From Mesobacillus harenae (GTDB lineage Bacteria > Bacillota > Bacilli > Bacillales > Cytobacillaceae), in contig NZ_JABUNR010000001.1 of NCBI RefSeq assembly GCF_013343715.1, positions 124,001 to 188,000 on the forward strand: a stretch of 64,000 nt of DNA. Direction: 5' to 3'. The notes below the pieces were generated by a model. That model was given only the letters and a program-made list of their open reading frames with translations, did no database searches and was not told the origin of the DNA. This document shows, piece by piece, positions 24,458 through 33,441 of this stretch. A program made the position numbers and the translations under genes. The number at the start of each line of letters is the position of its first letter. The first letter of the stretch is position 1.

Positions 24458-24558
24458 CAATTATTAGTAATAGAATGAAAAGGATAAAAAATGATTAAAT
24501 ATGAGCCTAATGTCCTAGTATTCATTCACCACAACCAATTCAAAGGGGGTAAGATCCA

Positions 24559-25020
24559 TTGCAGGTGAAACTTGAAGATATACTTGAAGGAATGGAGATG
24601 CAGTCTGAGGAAAGCCATTCGTACCTCAACCTAGAAACAGGAGAAATTTTGTATGTCTCACGCGAGGCACTATTGATTGCGGAAGATTGAGATGAGTATG
24701 ATCATTTACCGGAATGACAGCAAGATGAAGTAATGATAGCCTATGACATTGTTGAAAGTTTTGACAAGTATGCTGTACTCCCTACCAGTTTTGATATTCA
24801 CGAGTATGATATGATGGAAAAATTTTGCCTTATCCTTTCTGATCATAAAAAACAAGACCTATTACTTCAATCTATTAGGGGGGAAGGGGCATTCCGCCAA
24901 TTTAGGGACAATGTCGTTCGCTTAGGAATCGTAGGCCAATGGTATGATTACCGTGATCATTGTTATAAGCAAATAGCCATTAAGTTTTGTAAAAGTAAAA
25001 GTATTGACTATACGGAGTAA
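24559..25020 (+). pseudogene. UPF0158-family gene broken by two in-frame TGA codons
   Basis: One frame reads from a TTG at 24559 (after AAAGGGGG) to the stop at 25018: MQVKLEDILEGMEMQSEES, then TGA at 24688-24690, eight codons (DEYDHLPE), TGA at 24715-24717, then QQDEVMIAYDIVESFDKY and a 95-codon open end including RGEGAFRQFRDNV. As I recall the UPF0158 family, the second TGA falls where a tryptophan follows the LPE motif, so a TGG-to-TGA change is likely. There is no frameshift and the rest is intact, so the damage looks recent. A downstream piece starting at 24733 lacks a ribosome site. Confidence 0.75.
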
Positions 25021-25156
25021 GGCATAGGACACGTTTCCTGTGCTTCTCTTTATATTGGTTTCATAAGCCGAAGAGTCGCGCCCGTGTTAAACCTATAATA
25101 TTCTTAACCAACCCAATGTAAAAAGTGGTAAAATTACATAAAAAAGGAAGTGGGCG

Positions 25157-25218
25157 AAGGGACGGTTTCACGCTTCTTGTTTGATAGGCAAGGAAGAAGG
25201 AGAACCGTCTCATGCTTC
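25157..25218. repeat. Hairpin-forming dispersed repeat
   Basis: GACGGTT (25161-25167) and AACCGTC (25203-25209) are inverted copies, each followed by a CTTC word (CACGCTTC, CATGCTTC). The same GACGGTTC...GAACCGTC arrangement recurs at 61189-61229, and the word GAAGCATGAGA of its right arm (minus strand) recurs at 26318-26328 and 53615-53625. It lies just upstream of the hydrolase start, and a longer in-frame GTG start would fall within it. Confidence 0.65.
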
Positions 25219-25257
25219 ATCTTAACCTCAACTCTGCTCCAAAAAGGGGATAGGAAA

Positions 25258-26136
25258 TTGGATAGAATAGTAGATGTTTTTACGGTAAAAGGGCGGTCGA
25301 TTGAGTACTCTATAGTAGGGAAAGGTGATCCGGTATTGGTGCTGCACGGGGGCCATTCAAATTGTTATGAAGAGTTCGGATATGGTGCTTTGGTTGAGTA
25401 TGGTTTTTCTGTCATTACACCTTCACGTCCGGGATACGGAGGAACCTCGAAGGAAGCAGGAGCCAGCCTGGAGACGGCGTGCGACGATTATGCGGCTTTG
25501 CTGCACCACTTAAACGTCAGGAAAGTGCAGGTTATTTCCGTGTCGGCCGGAGGTCCCAGTGGAATTTACCTGGCCGCTAGGCATCCAGAACTTGTTTCAA
25601 GCCTAATCCTTCAGTCCGCTGTTACGAAAGAGTGGCTAGTCCCGAATGATAAAGAGTATAAAGCAGCCAAAATTCTGTTTCGGCCCGGTGTTGAAAAGTA
25701 CACCTGGAAAATGATTTCAAGGATGAACAACCTGTTTCCAGAGTTCATTTTTAAACAAATGTTTCCTTCGTTTAGCAGCCTGGCCTATAAGGAAGCAAAA
25801 GAGAGAATGGCTGAAGGAGATATCGAGGCAGTCAGGAAAATGAATAACCGCCAACGTTCAGGAGACGGATTTTTACTAGATTTAGAGCAAGTAAACGAAA
25901 TAAATACCGAACATTTACAGGCAATCTCATGTCCAACCCTAATTCTGCATAGCAAGCATGACAGCTCCGTTCCTTTGCAGCATGCCTATCATGCCGATGA
26001 AAATATTGGAAACTCCCAGCTATGCTTGCTTGATTCGTGGGGACATTTAATATGGCTAGGAGAGAGTGCAAAAGAAACGGATGAAAAAGTTGTTGGGTTT
26101 TTGCGGTCTATAAATAAACTGGAATTAGTTAAATAA
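25258..26136 (+). CDS. Alpha/beta-fold hydrolase
   Basis: A 292-residue alpha/beta hydrolase from a TTG at 25258, placed 6 or so bases after AAGGGGATAGG; an in-frame GTG at 25150 is rejected because it lies in a repeat. Motifs: oxyanion LHGGHSN, nucleophile elbow SVSAGGPSG (Ser in place of the more usual G-x-S-x-G context, here V-S-A-G-G), and a late DSWGHLIW with the catalytic histidine; the acid is probably Asp in HSKHDSSVP. Substrate unknown. A terminator follows. Confidence 0.85.
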   Translation: MDRIVDVFTVKGRSIEYSIVGKGDPVLVLHGGHSNCYEEFGYGALVEYGFSVITPSRPGYGGTSKEAGASLETACDDYAALLHHLNVRKVQVISVSAGGPSGIYLAARHPELVSSLILQSAVTKEWLVPNDKEYKAAKILFRPGVEKYTWKMISRMNNLFPEFIFKQMFPSFSSLAYKEAKERMAEGDIEAVRKMNNRQRSGDGFLLDLEQVNEINTEHLQAISCPTLILHSKHDSSVPLQHAYHADENIGNSQLCLLDSWGHLIWLGESAKETDEKVVGFLRSINKLELVK

Positions 26137-26148
26137 GGTGAAACTAAG

Positions 26149-26175
26149 AGCCTGCAGATAAAGCAGGCTTTTTTG
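26149..26175 (+). terminator. Terminator after the hydrolase gene
   Basis: AGCCTGC pairs with GCAGGCT around seven bases, followed by T's. Confidence 0.9.
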
Positions 26176-26361
26176 TGCATCCAGAGTTGTTTCAATTGGG
26201 AAGGCAGCAAAGAACCGTACCCATGTTTCTGAAAGATACTCCTTAAAGGATGGGAAAAGTTGTATACTTAATGATAATAATAGAAGCGGTTTCTCTATGT
26301 TAGATTTTCCTTGAAAGGAAGCATGAGAACTGTCGCTATGCTTCAAAGGGGGGAATTATTG

Positions 26362-28428
26362 ATGATCCCGGTCAAGATAGATTCCGGTTCAATCACAATA
26401 AAAACAGATAATCAAATGGATTCAATTGTGGAATGGTTTGACCAGCATAAGCAATCGTTTTATATACTGGGCTGGTCCTATCTTAGAAATCAGCAGCAAA
26501 TGGAAGAGCTTTTTTACCGATCCATTATAAAAGTGCACAAGGAGTTGCATCGATTTAAGAGAGAAACCTCATTCGATCTGTGGGTTACATCCATTTTCAT
26601 ACATACCTGCCGGGAGCTTTCTGCTGATAAACGTTTACAAGCTTCAGAGGATAGCGAACAGCGTCAGGATTTATTCAAGGCACTTGACCTGTTGAATCAG
26701 CATGAGAGAGAAGCTGTAGTGCTTAGGTATATAAAAGGAATCTCTCAGGAGGAAACAGCACAGCTTCTCCAGGTTTCGGTCGAGAAGATCAAAGACTATT
26801 TGTTTAGCGGTATCCTTGAACTTAGAAAAGGAATGGGGTACGGGTCAGCCTTTAATGGCTGTAAGGAGTATCATAAAAATTATATTGATTACCTGGAAAG
26901 AACGCTGGATCGGCCGGAAAAGATTGATTTCGAGATCCATATTTACCATTGCCAGGACTGTCAGGAGGATTTGGGTACATTTCAGGATGTCATGTTAACC
27001 ATGTTAAACCTTACTGAAAAAATAAATGAATTTCAAGTGCCAGGTGGTTTCCTGGGAAATGTTAGAGGACGGCTGGCAGAAGAGGAACATCAGAGACAAC
27101 TGAAGAACAAGAAACGTCAAAGAAAGAGACTTGTTTTTGCAGCTGTTTTGGCATTGGTTATGGGCATCGGCTTTTTTACAGGAGCGTTTACAAATATCTA
27201 CTATGCATGGACAGAAGAAGATCAGGAATTGCGAGCTTTTCTGCAGCAGGACCTGGGGGAAAGGCTGAACCTGGAAGCGGAAAGCAACGGGGTGAAGATT
27301 AAGATCAAGAGCGTTATTGCTGATGAGGTCCAGACGCTTGTTTTTTATGAAATAGAAGATACAGATGAAGATAACCAATATATGATGAATTATCAGGATG
27401 GAGTTTTTATCGAGAACGAACATGAAATCATGAACCATGCGAGCTATCCAAGGTACTATCCTCCTGATCTTGATTCTGATCTAAATAAGGAAAAAAAGAA
27501 CGTGTATCTAGGAAAGATGAGTCTGTTGCCGCTCCAAAAAGAAAACGGGGCACTCAAACTCAAAATCAATAAGATTCAGAAATGGCTCCCCTATCCTTCT
27601 GATCCGGATGGTTTCAGGGCTTATCATGAAAACATGCAATTTGAGACAGGAGAATGGAACTTCGAGATTCCGGTGGAAAAACAGCCTTCCATCGAATATG
27701 CATTGGATAAAGAAATAGAAGTCGAAGGAATCCCAGTTCGATTTGAAAAATTAACCATCGCGCCCACAGCAACGATTCTGGAATTCGGTATAAATAATGA
27801 ACAGCCAGGGAAGCGGATCGACGTAATTAATTTTGACAATCTTGAAGTGAACGATAAAAAACTGAAGCCTGATATGTATGGAAGTTCTTATATAAATTCG
27901 CACCAAGAAATGAATTGGGATACTTTACAAACACACTTTGATCCTCTTTTTGGAGAAAATCCGATAGAGATCAACGTTCAACTAGCATCGGCTCATCTAA
28001 CGTTTGATGACCCAAAAACCATCGAACTGGATGCTTCCGAGGAATACCCTCAAACCTTTGAATATGCAGGCAGTACCATCTCCATCGATAAAGTTGAAGT
28101 TGGAAACCCCACCAAGGTTGTCATAAGCAATCATGAAATTGAGAATCGAGCTTATGAGTCGTTTCACTTTAATATTGAGGGTGAGGATGGTTATGAAAAT
28201 ATATCAATGCAAATGGATTCTGAAGGAGTGCTCGTTGATAGAAGCGGAAAAGAATATGATATGAATGAAATTCCTGTCCTGTATGAAGAACTCGAACAGC
28301 CCCGCCATTTCATTACCGTTCAAAGGATTGGGTTACAAGGCAATAATGTGATTCCTAAAAGGTTGGAGATTTATGGATATAATTCGATGAAGTATTTGGA
28401 TGAAGTTGTGAAGATAGCGGTGGATTAA
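26362..28428 (+). CDS. Single-chain ECF sigma factor / anti-sigma / DUF4179-like membrane protein
   Basis: A 688-residue protein. Residues 20-95 look like a sigma region 2 (SFYILGWSYLRNQQQMEELFYRS, SFDLWVTSIFIHTCRE) and 105-160 a region 4 helix-turn-helix (LNQHEREAVVLRYIKGISQEETAQLL). Next comes a zinc-binding anti-sigma-like motif (His193-x3-Cys197-x2-Cys200, with Cys167 before it), a helical linker, one membrane segment (about 257-277) and an extracellular part of about 400 residues of the DUF4179 type. ECF sigma factors and their anti-sigma factors are usually separate; here they are one frame, so the sigma part would be membrane-tethered and need release. The ATG at 26362 follows AAAGGGGGG; earlier in-frame codons lie in a repeat. 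Confidence 0.8.
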   Translation: MIPVKIDSGSITIKTDNQMDSIVEWFDQHKQSFYILGWSYLRNQQQMEELFYRSIIKVHKELHRFKRETSFDLWVTSIFIHTCRELSADKRLQASEDSEQRQDLFKALDLLNQHEREAVVLRYIKGISQEETAQLLQVSVEKIKDYLFSGILELRKGMGYGSAFNGCKEYHKNYIDYLERTLDRPEKIDFEIHIYHCQDCQEDLGTFQDVMLTMLNLTEKINEFQVPGGFLGNVRGRLAEEEHQRQLKNKKRQRKRLVFAAVLALVMGIGFFTGAFTNIYYAWTEEDQELRAFLQQDLGERLNLEAESNGVKIKIKSVIADEVQTLVFYEIEDTDEDNQYMMNYQDGVFIENEHEIMNHASYPRYYPPDLDSDLNKEKKNVYLGKMSLLPLQKENGALKLKINKIQKWLPYPSDPDGFRAYHENMQFETGEWNFEIPVEKQPSIEYALDKEIEVEGIPVRFEKLTIAPTATILEFGINNEQPGKRIDVINFDNLEVNDKKLKPDMYGSSYINSHQEMNWDTLQTHFDPLFGENPIEINVQLASAHLTFDDPKTIELDASEEYPQTFEYAGSTISIDKVEVGNPTKVVISNHEIENRAYESFHFNIEGEDGYENISMQMDSEGVLVDRSGKEYDMNEIPVLYEELEQPRHFITVQRIGLQGNNVIPKRLEIYGYNSMKYLDEVVKIAVD

Positions 28429-28560
28429 TTCTGTAACTAACCATTTCAGTTGATTGAAAAAATTTCAGGGACAAAGGGACAGGTCGGTCAAATCAGTTCT
28501 ATATTTGTAATCGTAAGCATGGAACTGTTCCCCATCTTTTCTTCATACATTGGGCTCAAT

Positions 28561-28639
28561 CCTGTTAAAGGGGGAGGGGTTTTTGTGTATCTGTGAAACG
28601 ATCTATGGAACAATATTTTTCGGGAGTCACAGTGACAAT
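28561..28639. repeat. Dispersed ~75-bp repeat, copy 1
   Basis: The stretch CCTGTTAA...TATCTGTGAAAC...ATATTTTT...GGGAGT(C/G)ACAGTGACAAT recurs at 37611-37683 with small changes and gaps. This copy lies immediately before the phosphatase gene and covers in-frame codons that would otherwise extend it. Confidence 0.7.
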
Positions 28640-28652
28640 CAGTATAGGGGAG

Positions 28653-29378
28653 GTGAGAAAAGTTCGAAAAATCGTGATCTCTGATATTCATGGTTGTGCA
28701 GCGGAGCTTGACCAATTGTTAAAAAAGACAAAATCTCTACCAGAAGAAGTGATTTTTTTAGGAGACTATGTCGATTCTGGACCTGATAGTATTGAAGTAT
28801 TAGATATGGTAAAAGACTTGTGTAGACAAGGTGCAACGGCTTTACTAGGCAATCATGACGATTTATTTTTACAATGGCTTGAAGAGAAGGAGAATATTCT
28901 TTACTATGGCGGCAGGAATGGAGGAGTGGCTACAATTAATAGTTGCCTACAAAGACTTGGGATTGAGCGGATTGAATTCTCTCAAATTCTGGAGGACGTA
29001 AGAAAAGAAAATCAAATAAGAAAGTTGATCAAAGATCGGTTCCATGCACAAATTTGCTTCATAAAATCACTCCCATTATTTAAAAAGGATTCAGAATTTA
29101 TTTTTGTTCATGCTGGAATCAATCCGAAAAACGGGTTGGAAAAAACAACGAAATTAGAGTTTCTCCATCTTCGTGATGAATTTATTTATGAGTACAATAA
29201 ACCTGAGACTATTATATTCGGCCACACCCCAACGAGAAAAATACATAATCAAGATAATGTTTATTTTGGTCCGAACCGAGTTATCGGTATTGATGGAGGA
29301 TGTACCTTCGGAGGTCAACTAAACGCATTAATCATAGATAATGGTAAGTTCAGTACAACATCAGTAATAAAAAAATAA
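28653..29378 (+). CDS. Metallophosphoesterase, serine/threonine phosphatase-like (PPP family)
   Basis: A protein of about 241 residues with all metal-binding motifs of the PPP family: SDIHGC, GDYVDSGPDS, LLGNHDD, a later FVHAG and FGHTPT. Such bacterial enzymes include PrpE/ApaH-like phosphatases acting on phosphoproteins or dinucleotides. The start is uncertain: GTG at 28653 puts MRKxRKIVISDIHGC at the N-terminus, as usual for the family, although its SD (AGGGGAGG) is too close; earlier starts at 28593 or 28605 lie within a dispersed repeat. Confidence 0.82.
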   Translation: MRKVRKIVISDIHGCAAELDQLLKKTKSLPEEVIFLGDYVDSGPDSIEVLDMVKDLCRQGATALLGNHDDLFLQWLEEKENILYYGGRNGGVATINSCLQRLGIERIEFSQILEDVRKENQIRKLIKDRFHAQICFIKSLPLFKKDSEFIFVHAGINPKNGLEKTTKLEFLHLRDEFIYEYNKPETIIFGHTPTRKIHNQDNVYFGPNRVIGIDGGCTFGGQLNALIIDNGKFSTTSVIKK

Positions 29379-29605
29379 ATATTATTAGCAGCTAGTGGTA
29401 AACGCTAGTTGCTGCAACAAACAGCATCCAGGTCAATCGAGTATAATCTGTTGTTCATCTTAAACTGTTCGCTTTCTATTAGGAAATGTTTACGCATACA
29501 ACACAGTTAGAGTGTGGAAACAAATTGAATAAGATTCAGAAAAGTGGACGGAATTTTCCAATAAGCTTAAACAATGTTTGAGTGAATAAAGTATATAAAA
29601 ATATG

Positions 29606-29647
29606 AAAAGGCATTTATAAGCATATAGTTGACCAATGCCTTTTTTG
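29606..29647 (+). terminator. Terminator-like hairpin in a gene-poor gap
   Basis: AAAAGGCAT pairs with ATGCCTTTT with a long loop, followed by T's. The preceding bases 29461-29589 translate to a gene-like stretch (VYAYNTVRVWKQIE, stop, DSEKWTEFSNKLKQCLSE, stop), so this may be the terminator of a lost gene. Confidence 0.65.
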
Positions 29648-29968
29648 CCTCTTAAATAACCACGGTCAACCTTATTGCAAGTGATTGTAAAGCAGACAGT
29701 GGAGCTTGAATTAATTAAGTAAATATAGATACTTTATTAAGTTAAGGTTTATCTTATTTAGTCTAAACTACTTAAATTTGGATTAGTTGGTACGCCATAT
29801 GCCGTGAAAGTTGCATATACGGTGTGAACAGGGGGAAAAGGGAGCGATAAATTCAAACCCTTATCTGTGTGAAGAAGGAAAATAAAATCATTCACAGTTG
29901 TAAACGCCTGGATTTTTTGATCCAAGCGTTTTTTTTTTGTAATTTTCAACAAAGTTATTTAACAGAGC
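29648..29968. other. Gap between a decayed region and cydC
   Basis: AT-rich DNA with no convincing gene. At 29902-29939 AACGC-x-TGGAT and ATCCA-x-GCGTT pair, followed by ten T's on the plus strand; this is a plus-strand terminator, or on the minus strand an imperfect one behind cydC. CATATGC/GCATAT inverted words occur near 29798-29818. Confidence 0.5.
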
Positions 29969-31693
29969 CTAGATATAAAATACGCTTTTTTCTATCTTCT
30001 TCATTTGATAAAAATAGCCTTTTCTTTTCATTAAATCGTGGAATGTTCCATGTTCGATAATCGTTCCCTTATCCATAACTATGATTTGGGCCATCCGTTC
30101 TAACCCGGTTAGTTTGTGGCTGATAAGAACAATGGTGTTCCCTTTTGCTTGTGTAAATAACCTTTTCATAACTCGCTGTTCTGTAATGGGATCAACAGAC
30201 GAGGTTGGTTCATCAAGTAACAAAAGGCTCCCCTTTTTAAGCATAGCTCTTGCAATGGCAAGCCTCTGTTTTTCACCACCTGAAAGGTTTCCCCCTTTTT
30301 CTAAAATTGTAGAGTCTAAGGATAGTTGGTCTAGTTTTACACATGAAAGTATTTCATTCATTTCCCTGTCGGAAATACTTTCACCTGCAAGCTTTAAGTT
30401 ATCTCTAACCGTACCATAAAAAAAGTGATTGCTTTGGAGAACAGGGGAGATGTTTTTCCAAAGCTGATCTTCATCTAAATCAGCTAACGGCTGCCCCTGT
30501 ATAGTAATTGTTCCACTAGAGGGTGGATAAAGCTTTAGTAATAGATTAAGCAATGTAGATTTTCCAGAACCACTTGGTCCAACTATCGCAGTTTTGGAAC
30601 CGCTCGGTAATAGTAAAGAAACATTAGATAGAGTAGGGCGAGATTCTCCTGGAAAATAAAAATTGACGTTTTTACATTCAATTTCTGGTGCTTTCTGTAG
30701 CTCTACTAATCTGTTTTTGCTTTTAAGGTCTTGTTGGTTATTGGCTTCATCTATGATAGAAAACAGCCGAATTGCAGCATTTCTAGAATCTTCGAAATAA
30801 CTCGGTGCCTCTGTCATTGGAGCTGCCGTCTCAAATACCGTTAAAGAGATGAGAACAAGCATTGCTAAATAAACTCCATCAAGCTCTTTTGTAGATACTA
30901 GGTAAGCCCCTAAAGCAAGCACAGACCAGGAAGTAACGAGAGAAAACCAGTGATTGATTGCAAAGTTTAATTGTTCCTGCTTTCCTCTATCTTCTTGTTC
31001 CCCAATGTAAACGTCTGAGGTTTGACTCAGTGCCTGTTCTTTAAAAGATAGCTTCTGATAAAGCTTTAAATCTAAAAAGCCATATAAAAATTCGGTTGTG
31101 TCAGTAGATAGCTGAGCGCGAAGCTGTCGTATATTTGATTGGATGCCCCGTTGTTTCATAGCAAAAATAAGGGGAATACAAAAGCCGGTTATGATTAATC
31201 CTGTTAACAGAATTAATGCTACAGGCAAGGAAAATATTGCTGTAAAAATTATCGTTGTAAGGAATACAACGAGCATTACAATTGGTGGATAATAAACGCG
31301 AAGAAAAAAATGCTGCAAGCTTTCTACATCACCAACAACCCTAGCTAACAAGTCACCACTGCGGAATCTTTGAAAAAGGGAAGGCGCAAGTGGTTCTAGT
31401 TTTGTAAAGAAATAGGTCCTTAAATTACTTAAGATTGTAAAAGTAGCCTTGTGTGAGTAATAGCGTTCCGCATACCGGCTAAAGGCACGAATTACTGTGA
31501 ATAATTTTAACAGGGCTACAAAAATGGTAAGTATATAAAGCGGTGGAAACAGTGCTGCCTTCGAAACGAGATATCCACTGTCTGCAAACACGGCAACTGT
31601 GGATAGTCCAGCAAGTACTCCAAATAGTATCGAAATGTACATATCCTTCCGTTCGATTAACATCAACTTGATTACGAATTTTAATTCCCTCAT
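29969..31693 (-). CDS. cydC: Heterodimeric ABC exporter subunit CydC, cytochrome bd assembly
   Basis: A 574-residue ABC transporter half: six membrane segments in residues 1-310, then a nucleotide-binding domain with Walker A GPSGSGKST, signature LSGGEKQRLAIARAM and Walker B LLLLDEP. CydDC exports cysteine/glutathione to the outer face and is needed to assemble cytochrome bd. The ATG overlaps the cydD stop (ATGA), so the two subunits are made together. It is the last gene of the cydABDC operon on the minus strand. Confidence 0.9.
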   Translation of the reverse strand: MRELKFVIKLMLIERKDMYISILFGVLAGLSTVAVFADSGYLVSKAALFPPLYILTIFVALLKLFTVIRAFSRYAERYYSHKATFTILSNLRTYFFTKLEPLAPSLFQRFRSGDLLARVVGDVESLQHFFLRVYYPPIVMLVVFLTTIIFTAIFSLPVALILLTGLIITGFCIPLIFAMKQRGIQSNIRQLRAQLSTDTTEFLYGFLDLKLYQKLSFKEQALSQTSDVYIGEQEDRGKQEQLNFAINHWFSLVTSWSVLALGAYLVSTKELDGVYLAMLVLISLTVFETAAPMTEAPSYFEDSRNAAIRLFSIIDEANNQQDLKSKNRLVELQKAPEIECKNVNFYFPGESRPTLSNVSLLLPSGSKTAIVGPSGSGKSTLLNLLLKLYPPSSGTITIQGQPLADLDEDQLWKNISPVLQSNHFFYGTVRDNLKLAGESISDREMNEILSCVKLDQLSLDSTILEKGGNLSGGEKQRLAIARAMLKKGSLLLLDEPTSSVDPITEQRVMKRLFTQAKGNTIVLISHKLTGLERMAQIIVMDKGTIIEHGTFHDLMKRKGYFYQMKKIEKSVFYI

Positions 31694-33426
31694 CCAGCAA
31701 CACCTCCTTGCTGTTCTTCTAACATCGTTAAATAATCCTTCGTATTTTCCAACAGCTCTTTATGAGTACCTTTCCCAACTAAAGTCCCTTTTTCAAGATA
31801 CAAAATACAGTCTGCTTGTTTGATTGTATGTAATCGGTGTGCGACAGTAATGATTGTCGCTTCCTGGGCCAACTCTTTTATCGATTTTTGCAGAATGCTT
31901 TCTGTATAAAGATCTAATCCAACGGTAGGCTCATCAAACAATATAACCGAAGGCCTTTTTAAAAAGGCACGGGCAAGTGCAATTCGCTGTCTTTCCCCAC
32001 CAGATAAACCTCTGCCACCTTCCCCAATTGAGGTACTAGTACCATCTTCTAATTGTTCTATAAGCTCTGTGAGCCCTGCTTTTTCTATTACATAGGTAAG
32101 CTCGTCTTGGGAGATATTTTTCCCAGGGCAGGCAATGATGATATTGTCTTTAATTGTGCCTGAAAAAATGTAAGGGTCCTGTGATATATATATGAGCTTG
32201 TCGAACCATTCTCCTTCATCATAGTTAAAAAGTGTCTGGTTATTAATTAAGACTTCTCCGGTTGAAGGCAGGTACATCCCAGCTATTAAGTGAAGTAAGC
32301 TTGTTTTGCCAGAACCACTTGGTCCAACAATGGCAATTTGGCTATAGGGCTCGAATGCTGCATTGATACCCTGTAAAGAGAAATGATCCTCACCATACGT
32401 AAAAGAAAGATTGTTCAGCCTGATGCTTGGAGGTCCAGCTGCTTGTGTCAACCGTTCGTTCCCCCATTTGATGATCTGATCAGATTCCTCCAGCTCTTCT
32501 ACTATTTTTGTCGCAGCAGCAATACTTCCTTTACCTGCATGGAAGGCACTGCCGACATCCTTCAATGTTTTATAAAATTCAGGAGCAATTGTTAGGACAA
32601 AAAATGCTGCAAAAAAAGAGATGTTTTGAAAAATCACAAGACGAAGTCCAACCTCCAAAGCAATTAACGCGATTCCAAGCATCGAAATGAGCTCGAGTAC
32701 GAGCGATGAAAGGAAGGCGAATTTAAGTACATCCATTGTTGCTGTACGATATTCAATGCTACTCTTTTTTATGGCGGCTGCTTCTTCACTCACTTTTCCG
32801 AAAAGCTTCAATGTGATTAACCCTTGCAAGCTATCAAGAAATTTTCCTGCAAGGGCAGTGAGTTTTTCTAATTGCTGGATGGCCTTTTTTTCCGTTTTTT
32901 TACCAATCATAATCATGAAAAATGGAATAAGGGGAGCAGTCACAAGCATAATGACGCCTGAAACCCAGTTTTGCCAAAATACTGCTGCTAATAGAATGAG
33001 TGATACAATTGAAGATAAGATCTTTTGTGGATAATATTTACTAAAGTAAGGTTCGATTTCGTCAACAACATCAGTAACAAGAGTTACACGTTTACCTGAT
33101 TGCCCTTTTATAGATGTTTGAATAGGGTTATTGGTATACTGCGTAATCAATGATTTACGAAACTGTTTTTTTACTTTAGATGCTATCCCAATCCCGATTT
33201 TTCCATGAATATATGAAAAGAGCCCCCTTACTGCAAACACAGTTAGAAGAGCTGCTAATTGCGAAGTAACAGCTGAAAACGGCTTCCCTTCTAAAAAAAT
33301 GAGCATGACGATAGACACAATCAATAAAGCTTGCGTTACCGTCATACCACCAATAACAAACGCAGTAAACGAAAGAGAATATGTGCCCTTTTTCTGTTTT
33401 TTGGCAATATCTTTTAGTTGCTTCAC
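31690..33426 (-). CDS. cydD: Heterodimeric ABC exporter subunit CydD
   Basis: A 578-residue ABC exporter half with six N-terminal membrane helices and an ATPase domain: Walker A GPSGSGKTS, signature LSGGERQRIALARAF, Walker B VILFDEP. The N-terminal half (QKKGTYSLSFTAFVIGGM) and position directly after cydB mark it as the CydD-type partner. Bacillus subtilis names the pair in reverse order (cydC first). GTG start behind AGGAGGACAAAAG. Confidence 0.9.
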   Translation of the reverse strand: MKQLKDIAKKQKKGTYSLSFTAFVIGGMTVTQALLIVSIVMLIFLEGKPFSAVTSQLAALLTVFAVRGLFSYIHGKIGIGIASKVKKQFRKSLITQYTNNPIQTSIKGQSGKRVTLVTDVVDEIEPYFSKYYPQKILSSIVSLILLAAVFWQNWVSGVIMLVTAPLIPFFMIMIGKKTEKKAIQQLEKLTALAGKFLDSLQGLITLKLFGKVSEEAAAIKKSSIEYRTATMDVLKFAFLSSLVLELISMLGIALIALEVGLRLVIFQNISFFAAFFVLTIAPEFYKTLKDVGSAFHAGKGSIAAATKIVEELEESDQIIKWGNERLTQAAGPPSIRLNNLSFTYGEDHFSLQGINAAFEPYSQIAIVGPSGSGKTSLLHLIAGMYLPSTGEVLINNQTLFNYDEGEWFDKLIYISQDPYIFSGTIKDNIIIACPGKNISQDELTYVIEKAGLTELIEQLEDGTSTSIGEGGRGLSGGERQRIALARAFLKRPSVILFDEPTVGLDLYTESILQKSIKELAQEATIITVAHRLHTIKQADCILYLEKGTLVGKGTHKELLENTKDYLTMLEEQQGGVAG

Positions 33427-33441
33427 CTTTTGTCCTCCTAG

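Noticed and set aside
24688..24717. TGA read as tryptophan or selenocysteine
   Set aside because: Other genes in the window use TGA as a normal stop (for example the eutW stop at 3236-3238), so recoding of the whole genome is excluded, and no SECIS-like hairpin was seen.
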